Part shown: one piece after another, positions 6,857 through 12,741 of the stretch
Layout: every line of letters begins with the position of its first letter
Position numbering within the stretch: position 1 is the stretch's first letter
NCBI GenBank assembly: GCA_021779275.1
Contig: JAJYAX010000007.1
Span: 1-12,741 of the forward strand
Length of the DNA: 12,741 nucleotides
Origin: Deltaproteobacteria bacterium
Lineage (GTDB): Bacteria; Desulfobacterota; Desulfobulbia; Desulfobulbales; Desulfocapsaceae
Direction: 5' to 3'
Notes under the pieces: generated by a model
What the model saw: only the letters and a program-made list of their open reading frames with translations
Databases searched by the model: none
What the model was told of the DNA's origin: nothing
Translations under genes and position numbers: made by a program

Positions 6857-7129
6857 TTATTCTACATTCTCAAACACTCCCTGCAGACTCGGGTTATCCA
6901 TTCTCACCTCGGCAGCACGTCCCTCTCGGTCTCCCCAGGACGGGGCAAGTCCGTAATGCGCATCTGAACCCTGGTTGACCGGGAAGATTCCGCTCCCTTC
7001 TCCGCCAACCAGGGTCGGATTGAGCAGAACACCCCTACTATCAACATCGTTTCGATTTGCTGCAAATGCCGACAGGCTTACCGTTGCAAATGCCAGAATT
7101 GTGATCAAGGATACAGTTAATCTTCTCAT
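6857..7129 (-). CDS. Small secreted cysteine-free protein, probably iron-regulated
   Basis: A 90-aa protein I do not recognise. Residues 1-23 form a clear signal peptide: MRR, a hydrophobic core, then LSAFA, with likely cleavage after AFA. The mature part is about 67 aa, hydrophilic, without cysteine. It is rich in Gly, Asn and Asp, with segments such as LLNPTLVGGEGSGIFPVNQG and NPSLQGVFENVE, and has no transmembrane segment. It is probably periplasmic or exported. The ATG has AAAGAGG seven bases upstream. The gene stands alone, with a strong terminator downstream and, upstream, a promoter whose -10 lies inside a Fur-box-like palindrome. That context is the main functional clue: expression is expected to rise when iron is scarce. 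A role in metal handling would be inference. Signal peptide, ribosome-binding site and terminator together make this a real gene. Confidence 0.75.
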   Translation of the reverse strand: MRRLTVSLITILAFATVSLSAFAANRNDVDSRGVLLNPTLVGGEGSGIFPVNQGSDAHYGLAPSWGDREGRAAEVRMDNPSLQGVFENVE

Positions 7130-7238
7130 GATTGAACCTCTTTTCTATTTAGGATGAGTAATTTATTAAGGGAATGCACCCGACGAGCCGAGCACGGCAT
7201 AATCCTCTTTCGGCCCCATTCGAGAGTCATTCCCGTAA

Positions 7239-7257
7239 GGCAATGATAATCATTGCC
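7239..7257. promoter_or_regulatory. fur box: Fur-box-like operator
   Basis: GGCAATGATAATCATTGCC is a perfect 9-1-9 inverted repeat. It matches the classical Fur consensus GATAATGATAATCATTATC at 15 of 19 positions, including the whole central block of 13. It covers the -10 element of the predicted promoter for the small secreted-protein gene, the standard layout for repression by iron-loaded Fur. A related Fur-family regulator is also possible, since only the outer bases differ. Confidence 0.72.
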
Positions 7258-7270
7258 GCCTTCTTGGCAA
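7243..7270 (-). promoter_or_regulatory. Predicted promoter of the small secreted-protein gene
   Basis: On the minus strand, -35 TTGCCA (7265-7270) and -10 TATCAT (7243-7248) each match the sigma70 consensus at five of six positions, with a 16-base spacer. The -10 is entirely within the Fur-box-like palindrome. The transcript would begin near 7236 and have a leader of about 107 nt before the ATG at 7129. Confidence 0.5.
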
Positions 7271-7320
7271 CATATCCCCTGCAACCAAATCGATATTTTC
7301 ACATTATTGTATGAATATAT

Positions 7321-7334
7321 ATTTGATATCAAAT
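7321..7334. promoter_or_regulatory. 14-bp perfect palindrome in the divergent intergenic region
   Basis: ATTTGATATCAAAT is a perfect inverted repeat in an AT-rich stretch between the minus-strand small gene and the plus-strand TIKI-like gene. It resembles an operator half-way between the two transcription units. It lacks the four-base spacer of an FNR/CRP site, so I cannot name a regulator. Confidence 0.3.
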
Positions 7335-7392
7335 ACATAACAACTGCAGATGCAAGAAAGAAGAGTTTTGAGAATTTTTCTCATTATTAATA

Positions 7393-7421
7393 TTGACGAC
7401 GACGGTTCTTTCTGCTAAGAA
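7393..7421 (+). promoter_or_regulatory. Possible promoter of the TIKI-like/cupin/hrpB unit
   Basis: TTGACG (7393-7398, five of six to the -35 consensus) is followed after 17 bases by TAAGAA; shifting by one base gives AAGAAT at 18 bases, four of six. Transcription would start near 7428, about 80 nt before the preferred ATG at 7511. The -10 is weak. Confidence 0.3.
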
Positions 7422-7510
7422 TAAAAGAATTGTGAAATATGATCCATATCAGTCAAAAATGGTCGGGGCCTCTGGGCCGGTTCAAACCGTATGCTGAAAT
7501 GAGGAAATTC

Positions 7511-8443
7511 ATGTCCGTCCCGCGATACAGGTCGGAATCCAATCGGATTCTGAGGCATCTCGTTTGTTCCGGTATCTCCTTCCTGCTCTTTTTCCAAATT
7601 TTTTCTTTACCCCGGGCTGAGGCCACCTGCAATACTCCCTCGGAACATGCGCCGGCAGCCGAGATTGGTTCGCTACCACCGGCCTACGGGAAAGTCATCT
7701 ACAGCTACAATGAAACTAGTCCGAAAAAGCTCTATATTATCGGCATAGATCACCGAGATTCGGTGAGTCGTTTAAATGGAAGCAATACCGCAAAAGTTCA
7801 GGCTGACGTGTATCGAATCGGCGAATGGTTGAATCGATACCGCCATCTTGACCTCCTCCTGCCCGAAGGCTTTTTCGGCGCCTCGAAGACTTTTTCAGAG
7901 GTGCGTCCTGCCCGGCAAAATGCGCCTCTGGATAACGGTATGCTAGAACAGACTCTGACTAACGACGCCCATTACGTTAATGCTGAGATGCTGTTGATGG
8001 AACAGTACCGAATGCCGGCCTGCCAGGTGGAGGATCGGCATTTGTATGATGCCGTCTTGCACAGGATTGTCAGACTTGAGGATAACGCCGACAACCCTTC
8101 ATCCTGCCGGTTACTGAGGACAGAAATCAACTATCTGCAGGAAAGACGAACAGCGGCCATTCTCCAGAAAATTCCTGAAGCCATTAAGGAGAGAACTCTC
8201 ACCAGCGGCATTAAATGCGAAAATGCCCTATTCACCATCGGTCTGGACCATATCAATACCATCATCAGGTTTCTCAAACAACGGGAAATCCATATCCAAT
8301 CCACTCCTTCCATGTCAGAGGCAAAAGATGATTATGTCGCTGACCTGAAGTTGCTCAAAGAAGGATTCGGCATCATCATCATTATCCCCAAGGCCTTGGC
8401 CTATGAATCCCAGGAAAGGATCAAACTAAGCGGCATTTTCTGA
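7511..8443 (+). CDS. Secreted TIKI/TraB/ChaN-superfamily protein
   Basis: A 310-aa exported protein with the sparse signatures of the TIKI/TraB/ChaN superfamily. It has a GX2H motif after a hydrophobic strand (GIDH, 78-81), a glutamate ending another strand (LLLPEG, E119), a conserved-type EDRH (R176) and a second GX2H (GLDH, 244-247) near the C-terminus. Members include putative metal-dependent proteases and the iron-regulated haem-binding ChaN. Residues 1-39 form a signal peptide with a basic start (RYRSESNRILRH), a long hydrophobic core and PRAEA before the likely cut. I chose ATG 7511 because GAGG lies six bases upstream. ATGs at 7439 and 7499 are in frame but lack a good site and would lengthen the n-region. 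The cupin gene follows after 20 nt. Overall similarity is low, so substrate and activity are unknown. Confidence 0.62.
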   Translation: MSVPRYRSESNRILRHLVCSGISFLLFFQIFSLPRAEATCNTPSEHAPAAEIGSLPPAYGKVIYSYNETSPKKLYIIGIDHRDSVSRLNGSNTAKVQADVYRIGEWLNRYRHLDLLLPEGFFGASKTFSEVRPARQNAPLDNGMLEQTLTNDAHYVNAEMLLMEQYRMPACQVEDRHLYDAVLHRIVRLEDNADNPSSCRLLRTEINYLQERRTAAILQKIPEAIKERTLTSGIKCENALFTIGLDHINTIIRFLKQREIHIQSTPSMSEAKDDYVADLKLLKEGFGIIIIIPKALAYESQERIKLSGIF

Positions 8444-8463
8444 GTTTAACCGGGAGGATACAC

Positions 8464-8814
8464 ATGAAAGTGATACACTATACCGAGGCCGCCGGTCAGA
8501 CCTTTAACAATGAAACAGTCCAAGGGGTTACCGGCCGGGTCGTCATCGGCGGGGATGACGGAGCCAAAAATTTCTGCATGCGGGTGTTCACGGTGACAGG
8601 CGGCGGTTTTACCCCGAAGCACTCCCATGCCTGGGAACATGAGATCTTCGTCCATGCCGGCCGGGGCCGGATTTTCCGGGCAGGAGACTGGGGCGATGTG
8701 ACCAGCGGGACTGTGCTCTTTATCCCCGGCGGCGAGGAGCACCAGTTTCAAAATACCGGCAGTGATGATCTTGTCTTCGTCTGCCTGATACCGTCGGGGG
8801 TCGCGGAGATCTAG
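8464..8814 (+). CDS. Single-domain cupin protein
   Basis: A small cytoplasmic beta-barrel protein of 116 aa. Cupin motif 1 is visible as HSHAWEHE (H53, H55, E60), and motif 2 as PGGEEHQFQN (H93, N97). These supply the usual three-histidine, one-glutamate metal site, so it probably binds Fe, Mn, Ni or Zn. The domain fills the whole protein, with no DNA-binding or second cupin domain. Small cupins of this type serve as sugar, amino-acid or thiol-modifying enzymes or as sensors, and the sequence does not say which. A strong GGGAGG site precedes the ATG. The gene lies 20 nt after the TIKI-like gene and 18 nt before hrpB in the same frame, so the three are probably co-transcribed. Confidence 0.9.
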   Translation: MKVIHYTEAAGQTFNNETVQGVTGRVVIGGDDGAKNFCMRVFTVTGGGFTPKHSHAWEHEIFVHAGRGRIFRAGDWGDVTSGTVLFIPGGEEHQFQNTGSDDLVFVCLIPSGVAEI

Positions 8815-8832
8815 AATTCTCTCCTGCCGCCG

Positions 8833-11376
8833 ATGACCTTTCTCCCTGATTCAAGGCTGCCGATCTTCCCGGTTTTGCCGCAGGTGCAAACAGCCCTGTG
8901 CAGCGGCCCGGGCATTCTCAGCGCCCCGACCGGCTCCGGCAAGACCACCCTTGTCCCCCTTGCCCTGCTAGAGGAAAAATGGCTCTCCGGCCGGAAGATC
9001 ATCATGCTGGAACCGCGGAGGATTGCCGCCCGGGCCGCAGCCGCCCGGATGAGTGAGCTTATCGGCGAGCCTGTCGGCGGCACGGTCGGCTACCGCATTC
9101 GCTTTGACGGCAAGGTCTCCGCCCGGACCCGGATCGAGGTGGTCACCGAAGGTATCCTGACCCGCAGACTGCAAAGCGATCCGGAGCTCGACGGTGTCGG
9201 TCTGGTCATCTTTGACGAGTTCCACGAACGCAGCCTCCAGGCCGACCTTGGTCTGGCCCTCTGCCTCGATCTGTGCGAGCTTCGGACCGACCTGCGTCTT
9301 CTGGTAATGTCGGCCACCCTGGACACGGAGCCGCTCTCCAGGTTGATGAACGGGGCGCCGGTCATCCGCGGAGAAGGGAAAAGTTATCCGGTTGACGTCC
9401 ATTACCTGCCGCCCCCTTCGTCGAAGACTCCCCTAGCGCGGACTATGGTCCGGGGAATTGAACGGGCCTGGCAGGCGGAGCAGGGGGATATTCTCGCCTT
9501 CCTGCCGGGAGCCGGTGAGATCAGGGCGACAAAGGATATATTGGCAGGCAGTTTCCCCGGCGCCGACATCCTTCCTCTCTACGGCGAGCTGAGCCATGCC
9601 GAGCAGGACCGGGTCCTGCGGCCTTCGCAGAGACGGAACAGGCGAATCGTCCTGGCCACGCCCATCGCCGAGACCAGTATCACCATCGAGGGGATAGGCT
9701 GCGTGGTGGACAGCGGATTGGCCCGCAGACCGCGTTTCAATCCGGCAACCGGTCTCGACAGGCTGGAAACGGTCAGAATCTCGCAGGCATCCGCGGAACA
9801 GCGGCGTGGCCGGGCCGGTCGCCTGGGTCCCGGTCAGTGTTACCGGCTCTGGAGCAGAGAGACGGACCAGGGCCTGCTCCCCTTCACGCCCCCTGAAATC
9901 GTGAGCAGCGACCTTGCCTCCCTTGTCCTGGATCTTGCCCTCTGGGGGGTCTCGGAACCGGATCAGCTGAAGTGGCTCGATCGCCCGCGCGAGGGGGCCT
10001 GGAACAGCGCCCGGGACCTCCTGCAATCCCTCGGCGCCCTTGACGGCCATGGGCGTATCACCGGCACGGGACGAAAACTGGCATCACTGCCGATCCATCC
10101 CCGTCTCGGCGCCATGCTGCTGGCCGCTGTGCGCTTGCAGCTTGGCGCCACCGGCTGCATTCTGGCAGCCCTGCTCTCCGAGCGCGACATCTTCAAAGGC
10201 GGAGGGCGTTCAAACGACCTGCGGGACAGGCTGCAGGCCCTGGTCGATCCTGGCGACCGTCAGGACGGTGCGGTCGACCCGATCCTCCGCCGCAGAATCC
10301 TGCAGCAGATCGGGCAGTGGCGAAAGCTCCTTCATATCGATGCCCATGAGAGCATACGGGGAGCAGCCTGTGGAACCCTGCTCACCTTTGCCTATCCCGA
10401 CCGGCTGGCTGTCGTGCGGAGAGGTTCCCGCAATCGTTATCAACTCGTGACCGGCAAGGGCGCACTTCTGGCCGACGGAGATCCTCTGGCCGGAACCCCG
10501 CTTCTCGTCGCGGCGCAGCTCGATGCGGGACGTGAAGATGCCAGGGTTTTCCTGGCCGCTCCGGTGGACGAAGGCGACCTTTACCTGCATCATCCCGGAT
10601 TGTTCAGGACCCGGGACAGGATCTGGTGGGATAGCCCCGCAGGCCGGGTGCAGGCTGTAACCGAGAGGCTGCTGGGCCGGATTGCGCTCTCCGAAAGCCC
10701 CCTGGCGCATCCGGACCAGGAACAGGTCCTCTCTTCCTTTCTTGCCGGAATCCGGGAAATCGGCCTGGACAAACTGCCCTGGAATCACGCGTCCAGACAA
10801 GTCCAGGCCCGCATCGGCTCCCTGCGGATCTGGCAGGGCGAGGGGTGGCCGGATGTCAGCGACAACACCTTGCTGGCCGACCTTGCCTGGCTGGCGCCGT
10901 TCTGTTTGAGGATGACCAGCTCTGCCGAATTACGACAGCTGGACATGAAAACAATCCTCCAGTCGCTCCTCTCCCGGGAACAACTGCTGCAACTCAACGC
11001 AGCGGCCCCGACCCATATCGCCGTCCCCAGCGGCTCCCGGTTACAAGTACTGTATGAGCCCGGGAAACCGCCGGTCCTGGCCGTCAGACTGCAGGAAATG
11101 TTTGGACAGTACGTCACGCCAACGGTCTGCCATGGCCGGATCACGGTGACCCTCCACCTCCTCGCACCGTCCAACCGTCCGATACAGGTCACCTCCGACC
11201 TGGAATCATTCTGGCTGACCACCTATGCAGAGGTAAAAAAGGAACTGGCCGGCCGGTATCCGAAACATTACTGGCCGGATGACCCGCATCAGGCCCAGGC
11301 TACCGCGCGCACCAAAAAGGGGATGAAAAAGACAGGCGCTGCCGGCAGCCCGCACCCTCAATCCAAAAACAGGTGA
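8833..11376 (+). CDS. hrpB: ATP-dependent helicase HrpB (DEAH-box)
   Basis: Superfamily 2 DEAH-type RNA helicase of 847 aa, close to the usual HrpB length. Motifs run in order: Walker A APTGSGKTT (31-39), Ia EPRRIAAR (60-67), TEGILTRRL (105-113), motif II DEFH (128-131) followed by ERS, motif III SATLD (160-164), motif V ATPIAETSITIEG (275-287) and motif VI QRRGRAGR (323-330). A helicase-associated region and the HrpB-specific C-terminal domain follow, ending near KHYWPDDPHQA and then a basic tail. The cellular role of bacterial HrpB is poorly defined; it is unrelated to the hrp secretion regulator of the same name. The ATG has no good ribosome-binding site and lies 18 nt after the cupin stop in the same frame, which suggests reinitiation. 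It converges with the gene at 11393 across only 16 nt, with no visible terminator. Confidence 0.96.
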   Translation: MTFLPDSRLPIFPVLPQVQTALCSGPGILSAPTGSGKTTLVPLALLEEKWLSGRKIIMLEPRRIAARAAAARMSELIGEPVGGTVGYRIRFDGKVSARTRIEVVTEGILTRRLQSDPELDGVGLVIFDEFHERSLQADLGLALCLDLCELRTDLRLLVMSATLDTEPLSRLMNGAPVIRGEGKSYPVDVHYLPPPSSKTPLARTMVRGIERAWQAEQGDILAFLPGAGEIRATKDILAGSFPGADILPLYGELSHAEQDRVLRPSQRRNRRIVLATPIAETSITIEGIGCVVDSGLARRPRFNPATGLDRLETVRISQASAEQRRGRAGRLGPGQCYRLWSRETDQGLLPFTPPEIVSSDLASLVLDLALWGVSEPDQLKWLDRPREGAWNSARDLLQSLGALDGHGRITGTGRKLASLPIHPRLGAMLLAAVRLQLGATGCILAALLSERDIFKGGGRSNDLRDRLQALVDPGDRQDGAVDPILRRRILQQIGQWRKLLHIDAHESIRGAACGTLLTFAYPDRLAVVRRGSRNRYQLVTGKGALLADGDPLAGTPLLVAAQLDAGREDARVFLAAPVDEGDLYLHHPGLFRTRDRIWWDSPAGRVQAVTERLLGRIALSESPLAHPDQEQVLSSFLAGIREIGLDKLPWNHASRQVQARIGSLRIWQGEGWPDVSDNTLLADLAWLAPFCLRMTSSAELRQLDMKTILQSLLSREQLLQLNAAAPTHIAVPSGSRLQVLYEPGKPPVLAVRLQEMFGQYVTPTVCHGRITVTLHLLAPSNRPIQVTSDLESFWLTTYAEVKKELAGRYPKHYWPDDPHQAQATARTKKGMKKTGAAGSPHPQSKNR

Positions 11377-11392
11377 TTTTTCAAAATGCCGC

Positions 11393-11644
11393 TCACTCCT
11401 CTTCCGCCTCCTTTTTCATCTCGGCATACTGCCTGGATTCCGAAACCTTTTCACTATTGAGGTGATCGATCTCCTCCCGGTCAAGGTGAAACATGCCGCA
11501 GGACGGACAGGTTGCGTCGAATTCGTCACCAACGGCACATTCCTTCAGTTCGTCGATGGTCATATGCCCGATGAACCCGCAGGCGCCGGTCGGGTTCTCC
11601 GCCCTGACCTTTGGTCTGCCGAATCTTCCACTGCGCGTTGCCAT
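11393..11644 (-). CDS. Small protein with zinc-ribbon-like cysteines, after mvhD
   Basis: An 83-aa protein I do not recognise. It has four cysteines: C22 (GACGF), C36 (KECA), and C46 and C49 in CPSCG, a typical zinc knuckle. H27, H53 and H61 lie nearby, so a structural zinc or small Fe-S site is plausible. The N-terminus is basic (RSGRFGRPKVR), and the C-terminus is a charged acidic helix (EMKKEAEEE). I chose the ATG at 11644 because GAGGAAGG precedes it at good spacing. An in-frame GTG at 11674 would add ten residues but lacks a site. It lies 52 nt after the mvhD stop on the same strand and is likely co-transcribed with hdrA and mvhD, which suggests but does not prove a link to that redox module. 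Confidence 0.7.
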   Translation of the reverse strand: MATRSGRFGRPKVRAENPTGACGFIGHMTIDELKECAVGDEFDATCPSCGMFHLDREEIDHLNSEKVSESRQYAEMKKEAEEE

Positions 11645-11696
11645 AGAACCTTCCTCTTCAAAGAAATTAACCACGAATTGTGGTAAAAATTTACGC

Positions 11697-12101
11697 TCAG
11701 GGCCTGTCCACCTGTCCCATCTTCCTGATCCGTTCGGTCATGTCGGTGAAGGCCTTGACCAGCCGGTCCGGCTCGGAGGACGAAAGCCATGAGATCTCAT
11801 ACCTCTCGGTTTCATAGCTGAAATCCTCCAGCAGTTCGGTAATGACCGCGGAACGGGCCAGGGCCTTCTGGTTGCCGTCCTGATAATGACACTCGCCCAG
11901 ATGACAACCAAGGACCAGGACCCCATCCGCGCCATGGGCCAATGCATCCAGGACAAGCTCCGGGTGGACCATGCCCGAGCACATCACCCGGATGATCCGC
12001 ACATTATGCGGATACTGCATCCTGGCCGTACCGGCCAGATCGGCCGCGGCATAGGAACACCAGTTACAGCAGAAGGCAATGATTTTCGGCTCGAAACCCA
12101 T
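11697..12101 (-). CDS. mvhD: MvhD-type [2Fe-2S] subunit, partner of HdrA
   Basis: A 134-aa protein of the MvhD/HdrA-associated iron-sulfur family (methyl-viologen hydrogenase delta subunit). Its [2Fe-2S] cluster relays electrons between a hydrogenase, formate dehydrogenase or NADH-dependent module and HdrA. Conserved cysteines are all present: C11, C12 and C15 in FCCNWC, C41 in VMCSG, and C66 and C71 in GCHLGECHY. The length is normal. The ATG has AAGGAG about nine bases upstream. It follows hdrA on the same strand after 99 nt, the arrangement expected for a flavin-based electron-bifurcating HdrA-MvhD unit. In QmoB and some HdrA proteins this domain is fused at the C-terminus; here it is a separate gene. 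Confidence 0.93.
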   Translation of the reverse strand: MGFEPKIIAFCCNWCSYAAADLAGTARMQYPHNVRIIRVMCSGMVHPELVLDALAHGADGVLVLGCHLGECHYQDGNQKALARSAVITELLEDFSYETERYEISWLSSSEPDRLVKAFTDMTERIRKMGQVDRP

Positions 12102-12200
12102 CTAGAAGACTCCTTTAGATACCTTGTGGTTCAATTACCCGACTTTTCACGGTCGGAACAGTCATGGCGCCGGCCTCGCACACATTCACGCACCAAGCCG

Positions 12201-12741
12201 TCAGGGCTGCAGGGCCGCCCGCACCTGATCCCGCAGCTGATCGAGGGTAAACCCGGCCACATACACCCCTCGCTTCGGACAGGTCCCCTGGCACAGCCCG
12301 CAGCCCTTGCACTGGGCCTCGTTGATCGCAACGATCTTGACCGTCTGCCCGTCTTCCGCCACGACGCCGGACTCCACAAGGGTAATGGCGTGATACGGAC
12401 AGACATCAATGCAGAGTGCGCACCCGTCGCAGAAGACCGGATCGACAATCGCCTTTACCGCATCGAGGGTCACCGCCTTTCTGGACAGAAGCGTCGCCGC
12501 CCTGGCGGAGGCTGCCAGGGCCTGGGCGACCGACTCGTCAACAGGCTTCGGATAATGGGCAAGACCCGCCATAAACATCCCGTCCGTCATAAAATCCACC
12601 GGGCGCAATTTCACATGCGCTTCCTGGAAGAACCCGTTTTCCTCCAGGGGAATTTTATAGAGTTTCGCCAGATTTTCCGCATCCTTATTGGCAACAATGG
12701 CCGCTGCCAGGATCACCATGTCGGCCTTGATCAGGAGGGGG
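12201..12741 (-). CDS. hdrA: HdrA, heterodisulfide reductase-type flavoprotein (C-terminal part)
   Basis: The last 180 codons of a gene that enters from the right edge; the frame is open to the boundary. The segment starts with DMVILAAAIV and has KLRPVDFMTDGMFMAGLAHY and PKPVDESVAQ, which are HdrA signatures at the end of the FAD-binding part. Two [4Fe-4S] motifs follow: FCDGCALCIDVCP and QCKGCGLCQGTCP. The ending GFTLDQLRDQVRAAL is typical of HdrA. HdrA is the flavin subunit where electron bifurcation or confurcation takes place in Hdr complexes. The stop precedes mvhD by 99 nt, so this is a separate HdrA and not a QmoB with its own MvhD domain. Whether hdrB, hdrC or flx genes lie further upstream cannot be seen. 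Confidence 0.94.
   Translation of the reverse strand, partial: PLLIKADMVILAAAIVANKDAENLAKLYKIPLEENGFFQEAHVKLRPVDFMTDGMFMAGLAHYPKPVDESVAQALAASARAATLLSRKAVTLDAVKAIVDPVFCDGCALCIDVCPYHAITLVESGVVAEDGQTVKIVAINEAQCKGCGLCQGTCPKRGVYVAGFTLDQLRDQVRAALQP

Noticed and set aside
7126-7338. A 70-codon minus-strand frame covering the Fur box
   Set aside because: It lies over the promoter and operator region, has no ribosome-binding site and has unremarkable composition; its end overlaps the start of the real secreted-protein gene.
12115-12312. Minus-strand frame overlapping the end of hdrA, including a 16-codon ATG frame (12115-12165) ending just before the mvhD ribosome-binding site
   Set aside because: The upper part is another frame of the HdrA Fe-S region. 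The short tail could be a leader but has no convincing ribosome-binding site.

Overview
The window looks like a chromosomal segment of an anaerobic, Gram-negative bacterium with energy metabolism typical of sulfate reducers or sulfur disproportionators. Desulfobacterota of the Desulfobulbales type is my best guess. It carries a complete-looking Rnf operon in the order CDGEAB, the end of a heterodisulfide-reductase-type HdrA with MvhD, and secreted proteins with ordinary signal peptides. The taxonomic call is an inference from gene content and sequence style, not from a database match.

Region 1 (1-6276, minus strand) is one long transcription unit. A dihydroorotate-dehydrogenase-like flavoprotein gene is followed by rnfC, rnfD, rnfG, rnfE, rnfA and the first 52 codons of rnfB, which runs off the left edge. 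Rnf is a membrane ferredoxin:NAD+ oxidoreductase that couples electron transfer to Na+ or H+ transport. This copy departs from the family in several ways. RnfA has an added signal peptide plus an Ig-like periplasmic domain of about 85 residues. RnfE lacks one of the two cysteines expected to bind the intramembrane [2Fe-2S] cluster. RnfG has a changed flavinylation motif. RnfD starts at a TTG just after a possible 14-codon leader ORF. A good sigma70-type promoter (6630-6658) would give the operon a leader of about 345 nt.

Region 2 (6277-7510) is mostly intergenic. It holds that promoter, a strong hairpin terminator (6788-6819), a gene for a small secreted cysteine-free protein of 90 aa, and a near-canonical 19-bp Fur box (7239-7257). 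The Fur box covers the predicted -10 of the small gene's promoter, so this gene is probably iron-repressed.

Region 3 (7511-11376, plus strand) has three closely spaced genes: a secreted protein with the GX2H signatures of the TIKI/TraB/ChaN superfamily, a single-domain cupin, and the DEAH-box helicase hrpB. Region 4 (11393-12741, minus strand) converges on hrpB. It holds the C-terminal half of HdrA (cut by the right edge), mvhD, and a small protein with a CPSC zinc-ribbon-like knuckle. HdrA/MvhD and Rnf both handle ferredoxin and NAD(H)- or hydrogen-linked electrons, so the two ends of the window concern related redox chemistry. I see no mobile elements, CRISPR arrays, tRNAs or rRNAs.
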